Source: Candidatus Bathyarchaeota archaeon
GTDB lineage: Archaea; Thermoproteota; Bathyarchaeia; RBG-16-48-13; JAGTRE01
NCBI GenBank assembly: GCA_018396415.1
Contig: JAGTRE010000002.1
Location: 1 to 64,000 of the forward strand
Direction of reading: 5' to 3'
DNA: 64,000 nucleotides
The position numbers and the translations under genes are program-made. Below the pieces are notes generated by a model, which was not told the origin of the DNA, ran no database searches, and worked only from the letters and a program-made list of their open reading frames with translations. Positions 45,223-54,178 of the stretch are shown here, one piece after another (the first letter of the stretch is position 1; each line of letters begins with the position of its first letter).

Positions 45223-45741
45223 TTACCGCTGCTGGCTTCTATATTTTCGACCGAAACGTCGTCTACCATAGCCCCTTTGTTCGTAGCCTCGTCGCTCATA
45301 ACCCCTGCGCTCGTAGCCTCTGCGATCATAGCTTCTTTGCCCGTAACCTCGTCCATATTCGCGCCGTTCCTCGACCACCTTGTCAGATAAGTTGTTCTCA
45401 GTATTCACTGTCGGGATAGTTTCGTCTATCTTTTTTGCTGTACCATACTTACCGGCGGAGAGCCTCATTGAGCCTCTGAAAACCGATACATGCCCGTTAT
45501 TAATCTGCACAACATCTCCCTCAGCATATTTGACAACATCGTCATCCCAAAGCGTCAAGAAAATGCACCCAGTTTCATCGCCGATTAGAGCATCTGCCAC
45601 CCTATGTTCACCTTGGGAGACTACCCTAGCCTCCCCAACCTTCAAAATCTTTCCTTTAACATTTACACTTCGGGCATAAGGTCTCAAACTTTCAATTTTA
45701 ACAAATTCTTCAGCCAAACTCACCAACTTCCTTCCATGCAA
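45223..45741 (-). CDS. OB-fold nucleic-acid-binding protein with Arg-Gly-Tyr tail
   Basis: A 172-residue protein similar to short archaeal single-strand DNA-binding proteins. One OB fold is visible in SLRPYARSVNVKGKILKVGE, ALIGDETGCIFLTLWDDDV, and the final strand DVVQINNGHVSVFRGSMRLS. After residue 125 comes a low-complexity basic tail with RRGYERRGYERRGYEQRGYG. RGG/RGY tails commonly bind RNA or drive self-association. It could act on ssDNA or RNA; the canonical crenarchaeal SSB tail is also flexible but richer in Gly/Arg with an acidic tip. Confidence 0.78.
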   Translation of the reverse strand: MHGRKLVSLAEEFVKIESLRPYARSVNVKGKILKVGEARVVSQGEHRVADALIGDETGCIFLTLWDDDVVKYAEGDVVQINNGHVSVFRGSMRLSAGKYGTAKKIDETIPTVNTENNLSDKVVEERREYGRGYGQRSYDRRGYERRGYERRGYEQRGYGRRRFGRKYRSQQR

Positions 45742-45845
45742 AGGAATAGTCTTTTCACATTAAGAAGATTTCGCTCTAACCTAGAATCGAGTTCCTAGAA
45801 GAGATGCCTATCCGACATAGAGGATTTTTAATGTTTCTCCGGAAA

Positions 45846-46349
45846 TTACTCGCAGCTAAATTCCCATTCGCACCAAAGATTTGGAGGATGCAGATCCGGG
45901 GGAGCCATTACGCATTTAACTTTAACCCTCTCATCTATGGCTTTAGCGAAATTCTGAAAAAGTTTAAGGTGCATTGCCTTACACGGAAACTCTCTCCTAC
46001 CATGCCTTAACCTCGCGTCTTGTGGGACGCACCTTGGAACCTTTATAACAGCTTTGTTTCCCATTTGCTCAATTTCATATCGTGTGATCATGGCCCAAGG
46101 GAAGTATGAAAGCGCTTTAATAACTGCTGGAACTCCTTCACCTTCCACATTAAATTTAGTTTTTATTTCACTGGCAACTCTGGAGCCGATGCTACTCCAG
46201 ATTTCTTCGTTTAGTTCAACCGCCCTATCCAAACCGAATCTGTCCTCCACATTTAAAAACCACAACGCATCAACAACCCTATACTGCGTCAATAAGAAAT
46301 TCAGGTATTTCTCAAGTTCGTCCTTTGTCATCCGGGAAAAATCTTGCAT
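45846..46349 (-). CDS. DUF6125-family protein
   Basis: A 167-residue soluble protein of a family with no assigned activity, common in anaerobes. Typical segments are KYLNFLLTQYRVVDALWFLN, VEDRFGLDRAVELNEEIW, RCVPQDARLRHGRREFPCKA and PPDLHPPNLWCEWEF with three conserved Cys. It lies 58 bases from the next minus-strand gene, which I do not recognise. Confidence 0.7.
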   Translation of the reverse strand: MQDFSRMTKDELEKYLNFLLTQYRVVDALWFLNVEDRFGLDRAVELNEEIWSSIGSRVASEIKTKFNVEGEGVPAVIKALSYFPWAMITRYEIEQMGNKAVIKVPRCVPQDARLRHGRREFPCKAMHLKLFQNFAKAIDERVKVKCVMAPPDLHPPNLWCEWEFSCE

Positions 46350-46407
46350 ACTTCTCCCTCAAACTAGCTTGATCTTGGTAGTCAGATTTAAGGTGGTGAA
46401 AAGAAAA

Positions 46408-47775
46408 TTATCTTTGAAGGTGTAGCTTTTGGGCAGCAACAAACGTTAAGCCCCGTTCAGTAAGAGCTCTAGCGGTTCTGTTAACCGAGTTGTGTTTATC
46501 CAGATAATTAATTAGGAGTTTAGACATCAAACCTTTTGCAATTATATCCTTTTTGGGAATAAAGTAATCTAAAACGTCGGAAGGATGCTCTCGGGCTTTT
46601 TCACCCTCAGGTACTCCGCCCTCATGTTTAGCGCTAATGTTCTTAACATGACTTGCAATTTCCAAGAGTTCATTTAATCGATCGTAGGGCTGACGGACAA
46701 TGCTCTTGTAAGCCTCCACGATGTGATGCTCAATGCGAACACTTTCCTCCAAGTTAAAGGCTTTCCGAATGCAGGCTAATAACTCGATTGTTTCATTATT
46801 GGCCGAATTTGAAAGGTTAAATCCAACGAGCGGTGTGGATCCATCATCTCGACTAAAGAGTTTAGCTACCATCAATACCCAAAAGCAAGAATAGGGATTA
46901 TCGGCGCCCAAAAACACTGAAATCTTAAATTCTATGTCGATTCCAAGCTTGTAAAGCAAAAATCCCAGTAACACTGTTCCCATGTTTGTATTCAATACCT
47001 GTTGAACACCATATTCAGTGTAATAATAAAGAAACTCGTCAACCCACTTTAGGGCATATTCGTTTGGCACTCCTACGCCTCCAAAATACCCTGTAATGGT
47101 TTCAAGACCTCCCAAATGAACGTTGATAGGCTGGCCGTCTAGTCCTGGCATAGTTCCTTTTGTGTCCAATGTTTGCACATAGGAGGCGCCTATAATTTGC
47201 ATTGCCGCTGCAAATGCGAGAATGTCACCATCTTCAACCTGCTCCTTCATTGAACGGACGCGAATATAGCGGGCAGGCATAAGGTCTTGTTGCGCAATCG
47301 CCATTTTTGCCTCTTCTATAAGCCACGGGAAGAAATTACAAGCACTGATTTCAAGGGTTACCGCAAAAGATTCATCAAACGTCATAGAATCTGCTTTATC
47401 TCCCAAAATTTTCCTGCGATATTCAGGGATACTGATGAAGGCTCCTCTATCCCTCTGTTCCATTAACCATTCAAGGTCCTTCGCGTAAGGAGAATTTTTC
47501 GCGTCAAGACGCGCAATAAGATTCTCGAGCTTACGAGCCTCCCTAGCCTTGCGGTTAATTTCATCGACATCCCCATACTTTTCAACGATTTTCAGCAGCC
47601 CGTCTACGAGTGGATTACCTTCACCAAGAATGAAGTCATTGATTTCTCTTAGACGCTCATCTTTAATTCTCAATTTTTCCTTAAAGGCGCTCACAAAATA
47701 ACTCCTCCGAATATTGCGTTTACATTCGAGTCTAAAGCAATTTAGCTTTTTCACATATCTTCGGTCTTCATACAA
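46408..47775 (-). CDS. Hypothetical 455-residue protein
   Basis: A large soluble protein that I cannot assign. A helical N-terminus (about residues 35-100) leads to a domain that looks like a TIM-barrel or mutase-type fold: QDLMPARYIRVRSMKEQVED, LAFAAAMQIIGASYVQTLDT, GGLETITGYFGGVGVPNEYA, and STPLVGFNLSNSANNETIEL are its most distinctive segments. The first 30 residues are Arg/Lys/Cys rich and the true start may be internal. It is upstream of the DUF6125 gene on the same strand. Confidence 0.65.
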   Translation of the reverse strand: MYEDRRYVKKLNCFRLECKRNIRRSYFVSAFKEKLRIKDERLREINDFILGEGNPLVDGLLKIVEKYGDVDEINRKAREARKLENLIARLDAKNSPYAKDLEWLMEQRDRGAFISIPEYRRKILGDKADSMTFDESFAVTLEISACNFFPWLIEEAKMAIAQQDLMPARYIRVRSMKEQVEDGDILAFAAAMQIIGASYVQTLDTKGTMPGLDGQPINVHLGGLETITGYFGGVGVPNEYALKWVDEFLYYYTEYGVQQVLNTNMGTVLLGFLLYKLGIDIEFKISVFLGADNPYSCFWVLMVAKLFSRDDGSTPLVGFNLSNSANNETIELLACIRKAFNLEESVRIEHHIVEAYKSIVRQPYDRLNELLEIASHVKNISAKHEGGVPEGEKAREHPSDVLDYFIPKKDIIAKGLMSKLLINYLDKHNSVNRTARALTERGLTFVAAQKLHLQR

Positions 47776-47960
47776 ACGATTAACTTCTGTTAACTAATGC
47801 CCTTCGGAGGCCAGTTGTTGTAGGCTGATACAAGTATTCCCTGTGGAGATAAGCGTTCGGTGAACAACGTATTTCTTAACATATTTTCTAAATTTTTAAG
47901 GGCTAAAGAGCGAGAACAAACTCTTAAACAAATTATACCAAGAACACACGTAACTGATTT

Positions 47961-48365
47961 TCACTTGGTGCTTTCAACAGCTTCCCTCTCTAGCCTATCC
48001 TCAAAGTTCCTAAGTTTACGGAAACGAATTCCCCAGCGGCGAAGAAAAACGTACTCTTTCAACGCCAAATAAAACCAAGTGGTCGCAAGTAGGAAAACGA
48101 AGAGCGAAATCCCGACGTTTACATAATCAGTCAAGTTGACCTCGATGACAGTAATTTTGAATATAAAGGGGAGGAAAAGCATCCACAAATAGCCGATTGC
48201 AATCCACGCGGATATCACCATGGTGCAGATGCAAAGGAGACTAAACCATCTACGTTCACGTTCAAGATGGTTGAAGAGGTCGTGGATGCTTTTAGCAAGT
48301 CCTTCTTCAGGCTTCTCGTCCATTTCCTCCATCAATCTTCCCCACATTGAAAGTGCAATTAACAA
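47961..48365 (-). CDS. Small membrane protein, two or three transmembrane helices
   Basis: A 134-residue protein. An acidic amphipathic N-terminus (EEMDEKPEEGLAKSIHDLFN) is followed by membrane segments at FSLLCICTMVISAWIAIGYL plus LWMLFLPFIF and at ISLFVFLLATTWFYLALKEY, and a basic C-terminal helix. No family is recognised. It is in the same orientation as the winged-helix regulator 48 bases upstream. Confidence 0.6.
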   Translation of the reverse strand: MLIALSMWGRLMEEMDEKPEEGLAKSIHDLFNHLERERRWFSLLCICTMVISAWIAIGYLWMLFLPFIFKITVIEVNLTDYVNVGISLFVFLLATTWFYLALKEYVFLRRWGIRFRKLRNFEDRLEREAVESTK

Positions 48366-48413
48366 GGCTTAGCTAGTGAATTTCATGAGAGTTGACTTAT
48401 AAGGGAAACGAAG

Positions 48414-48701
48414 TTATCTTCTGTTTTTACCTCCTTTCTTAGGTAGGAAAAGCTCACTGGTTAAATCAACCCACTGCTTATACCAACCTCTTCCTTTCTC
48501 AGTAGCCACGTAGTAAATTCCGCTTTCTCGTTCAAATTTTTCAGCTAAACCGCTAGCAACCAGACTGAAAAGGAGATCTGTTGTAGTTTGATGAGTTAAA
48601 TTGCATCGTACGCTTACCCATGTGAGCCTTTGAGGGCCTCTTCTGATTAACAACTCTAGAATTTCGATAAGGATTTCTTGACGCGACCGTTTAAAGCCCA
48701 T
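48414..48701 (-). CDS. Winged-helix DNA-binding protein
   Basis: A 95-residue archaeal regulator with a helix-turn-helix (RRGPQRLTWVSVRCNLTHQT), a second helix (TTDLLFSLVASGLAEKFER) and a wing (SGIYYVATEKGRGWYKQW). This layout matches the small HTH_45/ArnR-like group. The downstream membrane protein gene may be its target or partner. Confidence 0.75.
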   Translation of the reverse strand: MGFKRSRQEILIEILELLIRRGPQRLTWVSVRCNLTHQTTTDLLFSLVASGLAEKFERESGIYYVATEKGRGWYKQWVDLTSELFLPKKGGKNRR

Positions 48702-48973
48702 GGCCCACCGGCTAGCTATTTGGTATTCTTAAGGCAGTAATAGAAGTATTGCTCATATATCAAAAAATCCTGAAAACCGTTGAGCTAGTTGTGGACGAAC
48801 AATAAATTACAAGAGAAAAACACATCCTAAGCAGAGCATAAGATAATTCTATCTTAAACTTATGCGTTGATTTCTCTAAACCTACTTATGTGCTTTAACC
48901 AGTGCAAGCTTACTAATAGAAGTCTTATCAAACCGGGCTGATTTCTGTTAATCACAAGCATTGGGGGGTTGAT

Positions 48974-50131
48974 ATGAGATCCAAAGTATTTTTTGTTGAC
49001 ATAAGGGCTGTGAAGGAGCAAGATGCCCTGGTGAGGAAGTTAAAAAGGCTCTTCGAAGTTTCTGGGGCACGGGATATCATTAAGCGCGATGACATCGTTG
49101 CCGTGAAGATTCATTTTGGGGAATGGGGAAATGAACGAAGTCTAAGACCAGGATTTGTCCGAACGTTAGTGGATTGCGTTAAGGAAGCTGGTGGAAGACC
49201 ATTTGTAATGGAAAGCGTAGGTATGGGGTGGTGGCTCGAAGGAGGAAGAGCCTCCGCTCTTCACTATTTAGCAACTGCGACAAAACACGGGTTCACTACC
49301 GAAACGATGGGGGCTCCAATAATAATTGCAGGGGGAATCAAGGGTCTTAGCGGTATAAACCTCAAAATTAACGGCCTCGAACTAAAAGAGGTAAATATTG
49401 TAAATGAAATCTTTGAAGCGGACAAAATAATTCTTGCTACACACTTTAAAGGCCATTCACAAGCAAGCATAGGTGGAGCTCTCAAAAATCTGGGGACAGG
49501 ATGCGCTTCAAAGAAGGGAAAAGCACAACAGCACGCTAAACGCCCACAGTTTGTGATACCTGAAAAATGTAATGGATGCGGAGCTTGCAAGAAAGTTTGT
49601 CCATTTAACGCAATTAGAATGGTCAAAGGTAAGGCCTTAATAGATCCAGAAAAATGCTGGATGGGAGACCAGGCATGCCAATCTCTCTGTAAACCCAAGG
49701 CGATAGAATTAGAGTATACTAGCCCTAAAGAGTTATCCTACAGAATTGTAGACACCGCAGCGGCAATAATTAGGCACATAGGAAAAGACAGATTCGTTTA
49801 CTTCAACTTTCTTTTAGACATTACAGCTCACTGCGACTGCTGCGCCTACAGCGACCTACCCATCGTGCCTGACATAGGTATACTAGCATCCAAAGATCCG
49901 GTTGCAATAGACCAAGCATCAATCGACCTGGTGAACGCCTCTGCCGGAATTCCAAAATCTATGGCTGAGGAAGCAGGTGTTCTACAAGCTGGGGTAGAGA
50001 AGCTTAATGCTGTAGCTCCTTTGACCCAAACATGGCTTGAAGTCAAACAACCCGTGAATTGGAAATGGCAGCTGAATGCCGCAAAGAAACTGAAATTGGG
50101 CAATAATAAATATGAGCTGGTCAAAATCTGA
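48974..50131 (+). CDS. DUF362-domain protein with [4Fe-4S] ferredoxin module
   Basis: A 385-residue protein. The DUF362 part begins VFFVDIRAVKEQDALVRKLK and includes DDIVAVKIHFGEWGNERSLR and ATHFKGHSQASIGGALKNLG. A ferredoxin insert follows at about residues 193-240: KCNGCGACKKVCPFNAIRM is a complete cluster motif, while the second (KCWMGDQACQSLCKPKAI) has irregular Cys spacing. DUF362 proteins are widespread in anaerobes and their reaction is unknown. TTGATATG with GGGGGG-like purines precedes the ATG. Confidence 0.87.
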   Translation: MRSKVFFVDIRAVKEQDALVRKLKRLFEVSGARDIIKRDDIVAVKIHFGEWGNERSLRPGFVRTLVDCVKEAGGRPFVMESVGMGWWLEGGRASALHYLATATKHGFTTETMGAPIIIAGGIKGLSGINLKINGLELKEVNIVNEIFEADKIILATHFKGHSQASIGGALKNLGTGCASKKGKAQQHAKRPQFVIPEKCNGCGACKKVCPFNAIRMVKGKALIDPEKCWMGDQACQSLCKPKAIELEYTSPKELSYRIVDTAAAIIRHIGKDRFVYFNFLLDITAHCDCCAYSDLPIVPDIGILASKDPVAIDQASIDLVNASAGIPKSMAEEAGVLQAGVEKLNAVAPLTQTWLEVKQPVNWKWQLNAAKKLKLGNNKYELVKI

Positions 50132-50311
50132 AGCAACTATCATCATTCAGCGAATTTTACACTCACAAGCATTATTTGCTTCACTATGGGCTTCAACGGG
50201 TTAATTAACGTTTATTATGGCATATATGTAGCGAAAAAGTTTTAGATTGCCTTATATTTATTAAACATCAAGCTAGAAAAACACTAAAGAAAAATCAGCT
50301 ATAATCAAACG

Positions 50312-50710
50312 ATGAATCGAAGAAATATATTCATTCAGGAATTTGAATGCCAAAAATGCAATCTATGTGAGCGAACTCCAAAGCCATACGTTTGTTTCTT
50401 TCCAAGCGAGAGATGGAAGCTCAGATTTTTTCCAGTTAAGAAAATCGATGGCGTTTATTACATCTATACCGTTTGTCCATACTTCAGGGAAGAACGTTGT
50501 ACTCTTTATGGTAATCCGTTAAGGCCATTAGATTGTTTTCTGTTTCCATGCATACCTAATGCAGATGGGGAAATCGAGGTCAGCCGCTTTTGCCCTAATT
50601 GGAATTTGGTTAAACCCGATTTTATGGCTTATTGCAAAAGCATTATTAAAGCCCAAAACGTTGACCAAGAATTTTTCAAGGCATATAACAAAATCCAATC
50701 CTTACCCTAG
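50312..50710 (+). CDS. YkgJ-family cysteine cluster protein
   Basis: A 132-residue protein with eight Cys in the YkgJ pattern: CQKCNLCERTPKPYVCFF, VCPYFREERCTLYGNPLRPL and DCFLFPC, followed by CPNW. The family probably binds a metal or an iron-sulfur cluster and its role is not established. It stands alone downstream of the DUF362 gene after 180 bases that contain a TATA-like TTATATTTATTAAA. Confidence 0.75.
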   Translation: MNRRNIFIQEFECQKCNLCERTPKPYVCFFPSERWKLRFFPVKKIDGVYYIYTVCPYFREERCTLYGNPLRPLDCFLFPCIPNADGEIEVSRFCPNWNLVKPDFMAYCKSIIKAQNVDQEFFKAYNKIQSLP

Positions 50711-50837
50711 GTATAACCTGCTAGTTAACTCCATACGTACCGATGTTTCTCTACTGGCTGTCTAATTATCAACTAATAAAAATGCTGAAATTCAAGCCCG
50801 TGAACCTAACACCCCTTGGGAAAGGAGACTACCCCAT

Positions 50838-51281
50838 TTGTATTTAAAGGTCGGTCAAACCTTAACCAACAGAGAGCTATCACGAATATTTAATGTAAGT
50901 GTTCAAAAGGGGATAAGATACAGCGGAAGTTTGAAGTCCAAAATAGACCATGTTGTCTTGATCGCAACCTTTCAAAAAATGTTTGAGGACCCCAGAAGGA
51001 ATCCCTATGAAGATAGAAAAATTGGTAACAAACTTTTTTACACTGGTGAAGGCCGCTATGGAGACCAAAAAATGAGGGGTGGAAATTTAGTTTTAAAACA
51101 AAGCAGAGAAAAGAAGTATCCGATTTATGTCTTTGAGAAAAAATCGCCTGGAAGATATGCCTTCTTGGGCAGATATAGGGTTCTGTCTGTGCAAACCGAG
51201 CTTCAAAAAGATTCGTGCGGAGCGGAGAGAAAAGTTTTCCTCTTTAGGCTTCATAAATGTAAGCACTTAACTCACATCTAG
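50838..51281 (+). CDS. Stand-alone SRA-like (ScoMcrA-type) domain protein
   Basis: A 147-residue protein that resembles the SRA-like domain of ScoMcrA and related modification-dependent nucleases: VGQTLTNRELSRIFNVSVQK at the N-terminus, LFYTGEGRYGDQKMRGGNLV in the middle, and PIYVFEKKSPGRYAFLGRYR. These domains read modified DNA (methylated or phosphorothioated). No HNH or other nuclease domain is attached, and none is adjacent. The first codon is TTG at 50838 after AAAGGAG. Confidence 0.62.
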   Translation: MYLKVGQTLTNRELSRIFNVSVQKGIRYSGSLKSKIDHVVLIATFQKMFEDPRRNPYEDRKIGNKLFYTGEGRYGDQKMRGGNLVLKQSREKKYPIYVFEKKSPGRYAFLGRYRVLSVQTELQKDSCGAERKVFLFRLHKCKHLTHI

Positions 51282-51608
51282 TAGAAGATCTTCAAGCCCA
51301 AAATTGCGCAAAATGGCGGCAGGATACAATCGGCCAAACAGAATGTAATTTTTCCCATTAATTCAAAACTTTAACCAGGTCTAGCCCCAAAAGTTAAGCA
51401 TTTTGAAACTAGATGCATATCCGCCTGGAAACGCTGTACGCTCAAAAACCGATTTTAGGAGGCATATTCCTCTCTTATTTATAAGCGCACCAAATCTTAT
51501 ACGTCGCTATTAACTTCTCTAAACGTTCTTACTAGTTATTATATAAGAATCGTAGAGTATAGAGGGGATAATAGACGGAGTTTTTGCTGAGGTTAGGTGT
51601 GAGTGGAA
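51282..51608. other. Intergenic region of 327 bases
   Basis: No gene is visible. It contains an early A/T block (TTATTTATAAG near 51475) and a clear TATA box, TATATAAG (51540-51547), about 62 bases before the ATG at 51609, which likely drives the downstream small coiled-coil protein with a leader of about 40 bases. I see no repeat or RNA fold in it. Confidence 0.5.
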
Positions 51609-51869
51609 ATGTCAGAACGTGAGGAAAGATTAGCGAGAGTTGAGGGTCGTCTAGAGGAGGTTAGTAAGCGCATGGACGATTTAAACCATCGTATAGCTCT
51701 ACTTGAATCCCGATTGGCTGCTATGGACAGTCGTATAGAAGCTATAGATAGAAGAATAACGTTGATGGATGCAAAGATCGATAAGAGCTTTAGGTGGACG
51801 ATTGGCGTAATGCTCTGCATTTTAATGCCACTATGGTTTATTATAATACTGATGATGCTCATTAAATGA
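51609..51869 (+). CDS. Small tail-anchored coiled-coil protein
   Basis: An 86-residue protein. Residues 1-55 form one long heptad coiled coil (ARVEGRLEEVSKRMDDLNHR, ALLESRLAAMDSRIEAIDRR) and residues about 63-83 one membrane helix (IGVMLCILMPLWFIIILMML), ending in IK. It is the size and layout of small bacterial and archaeal coiled-coil tail-anchored proteins of unknown function. It has its own promoter. Confidence 0.7.
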   Translation: MSEREERLARVEGRLEEVSKRMDDLNHRIALLESRLAAMDSRIEAIDRRITLMDAKIDKSFRWTIGVMLCILMPLWFIIILMMLIK

Positions 51870-52157
51870 GGGGGTAGCCGCGGCGTCATCTGCGTCTGGG
51901 GCTTGCTATCGTGGTGAGATTTATGGAGGCTAGAAGCGTGACACTAGCCAAGCAGGTTTAAATTTTCAGGGTTTTCATGCTGGCGGGTCAAATGTGAATA
52001 AGTTGACAACAGCCTCACCCTTGTGAAAAAACTCAACAATTTATTACTCAATTTCTTAACCTTAATACAGTAAAGAAGTTGCACGACATAATTCTTCATA
52101 ATAAAAAGTAGCAATACCCCAATTAGGAGTTGACTTACTATTTATTTTTGTGATTGT

Positions 52158-52853
52158 ATGAAGGTTTTTGTCGGAACTTCGGGCTGGATGTACGCTTGGA
52201 ACGAGAAGCTAAACCTGGACTGGTATGTGAAAAATTCCGGTTTAAATGCCGTAGAGTTAAACGCAAGTTTCTATCGGTTCCCCTATCCAAACAATGTCAA
52301 GGCTTGGGCGGAGAAAGGAAAAAGGTTAAGGTGGGCAATCAAAGTAAACCGCTTGATCACACATACCTTCCGATTTACTGAACGAGCCTTAAAATTGTGG
52401 AAAAGATTTGAAGAACTGTTTAGACCTTTGGAACCTAACATTTCTTTCTATTTGTTTCAGTTGCCGCCCTTCGCTACAACAAGTCTAGCGTCTAGGCTTG
52501 AAGAGTTCATTAATAAGACTCAGCTCAGGCAAAAGTTTGCATTAGAAGTTAGGAATATGAGTTGGTTTGATCCAAAGTGGATTAAGTGGGCTTCAGATCT
52601 AGGAATCACCTGGGTTAGCGTGGATTGCCCAGACTTTCCTCGGAATGTATTCAACACTAACGGAATTGTTTATGAGAGGATGCATGGGCGGTATGCTTGG
52701 TATTCCCACAACTACTCAATTGATGAATTAGAAGAAATCGCAACGAAGATAGTGAACGCTAAATCCCAGCAGACCTATGTCTTTTTCAATAACAACCATG
52801 CGATGCTAAAAAATGCCCGGGAAATGCTTTCAGTACTCAATAGACTCGTGTAA
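52158..52853 (+). CDS. DUF72 (YecE-like) domain protein
   Basis: A 231-residue TIM-barrel protein of the DUF72 family. VFVGTSGWMYAWN at the start, VELNASFYRFPYPNNVKAWA, FLFQLPPFATTSLASRLEEF, LALEVRNMSWFDP-like KFALEVRNMSWFDPKWIKWA and VYERMHGRYAWYSHNYS are diagnostic. Activity is unknown. The ATG at 52158 follows an AT-rich leader of 290 bases with no gene. Confidence 0.88.
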   Translation: MKVFVGTSGWMYAWNEKLNLDWYVKNSGLNAVELNASFYRFPYPNNVKAWAEKGKRLRWAIKVNRLITHTFRFTERALKLWKRFEELFRPLEPNISFYLFQLPPFATTSLASRLEEFINKTQLRQKFALEVRNMSWFDPKWIKWASDLGITWVSVDCPDFPRNVFNTNGIVYERMHGRYAWYSHNYSIDELEEIATKIVNAKSQQTYVFFNNNHAMLKNAREMLSVLNRLV

Positions 52854-53047
52854 CCGAACAAAGGCCTAATACCTGCGATCGTATTTGCAGAAAACTAGGG
52901 ATGGCTGGTTTAGTTACAAGTTACAGATGATACAAAAGTTGCTGATATACACTTAATTTTGAGCGAAGCCAAAAATTTCTACCAGCGGAGACGTAAACAT
53001 GGATAAACGAATAAATCTAAAGCCTTTGCTCGCTGAGAGGTGAAATA

Positions 53048-53452
53048 ATGATAGAAAAGAATGTAGTAACGGTTTTCCTAGAACATGGTGGAAAAATCCT
53101 AAAAGTAAGAAGAAGTTCGAAGGTTGGAACTTATCAGGGTAAATGGGCTGGTGTAAGTGGGTACATAGAAGAAAATGAAGAACCATACCAAACTGCTTTG
53201 AAAGAAATTTCCGAAGAGGTTGGACTTACAGCGAAAGATGTTAAATTGATAAAAACAGGTCGGGTACTTTTAGTTCCAGACGAAGAAAACGGTATCCTGT
53301 GGAAAGTTCATCCCTTTCTATTTAAATCTACAACGCGTGAGATCAAAATAGACTGGGAACACGGAGAGTACAAGTGGATAGAACCAGGTGAAATAATACG
53401 ATATGAAACCGTGCCTATGCTTAAGGAAACTCTAGAAAACGTAATGAAATGA
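53048..53452 (+). CDS. Nudix hydrolase
   Basis: A 134-residue hydrolase of nucleoside diphosphate derivatives. The Nudix box is GYIEENEEPYQTALKEISEE plus VGL, matching GX5EX7REUXEEXGU except that the REU position reads KEI. YQGKWAGVSG precedes it as usual. Substrate unknown; it may clean oxidised or non-canonical nucleotides. GAGAGGTG lies before the ATG. Confidence 0.88.
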   Translation: MIEKNVVTVFLEHGGKILKVRRSSKVGTYQGKWAGVSGYIEENEEPYQTALKEISEEVGLTAKDVKLIKTGRVLLVPDEENGILWKVHPFLFKSTTREIKIDWEHGEYKWIEPGEIIRYETVPMLKETLENVMK

Positions 53453-53651
53453 ATTTATGTAAACTTAGAAGAGCTTACCCACATCAGAAATCGCCATCTT
53501 CCCTCACGCAGTTACGAAAATGTATTCTCTTTGCTACTCTAATTTGCTCTCTAATTTATATCTATTTAACTGTAGACAAAATTTTGCTAACGAAACTTAT
53601 AGGATACTCTATTCTTTTAAAATCTCGTTTCAGTATTGGAGGTTTTCGACT

Positions 53652-54137
53652 TTGAGTTGTGCTCCATATGTTTCATCATCGCTTGAAATTGTCAGACAGA
53701 TGTTGGAGATAGCTGAGGTGGGACCTAAGGATTTAGTCTACGACCTAGGATGCGGGGACGGACGTATACTTATTGCAGCCGTCAAAGACTTCAAGGCAAA
53801 AAAAGCTGTCGGATACGAAATTAGAGATGACATCTATGAAATTGCTTTAGCTGAAATTGTAAAGCAGAATCTACAAGATAGAATCAAGCTGATCAAGGGG
53901 GACTTTTTTAAGGCTAATATTTCTAGGGCTACGGTCATAACTCTCTATCTCACAACAGGAGCCAATGAAGCCTTAAGACCAAAGTTAGAGAAAGAGGCTA
54001 GACATGGAGCACGTGTAGTCAGCCATAACTACGAGATACCTGGATGGCAACCAACATGCGTAAAGAAATTCATGGGCCACACTATTTATCTCTATAAAAT
54101 TCCTACAGCATGGAGCAAAGAGCGCACATCAGTGTAA
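53652..54137 (+). CDS. SAM-dependent methyltransferase
   Basis: A 161-residue class I methyltransferase. Motif I is LVYDLGCGDGRILIAAV, followed by KKAVGYEIRDDIYEIALAEI and IKLIKGDFFKANISRATVIT. It resembles small archaeal methyltransferases related to Dot1/protein-lysine or rRNA enzymes, with unknown target. The TTG at 53652 is chosen because GGAGGT lies 9 bases upstream; the frame is open for another 44 codons upstream with unlikely composition. It overlaps nothing and precedes rtcA by 41 bases. Confidence 0.8.
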   Translation: MSCAPYVSSSLEIVRQMLEIAEVGPKDLVYDLGCGDGRILIAAVKDFKAKKAVGYEIRDDIYEIALAEIVKQNLQDRIKLIKGDFFKANISRATVITLYLTTGANEALRPKLEKEARHGARVVSHNYEIPGWQPTCVKKFMGHTIYLYKIPTAWSKERTSV

Positions 54138-54178
54138 GAATATTTTTGAGGAGTAAACTTCAATTATTTCAGGGACAA

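Noticed and set aside
45132-45356. 74-codon frame overlapping the OB-fold protein tail
   Set aside because: It is a shifted reading of the RGY repeat DNA; the OB-fold protein frame explains the region.
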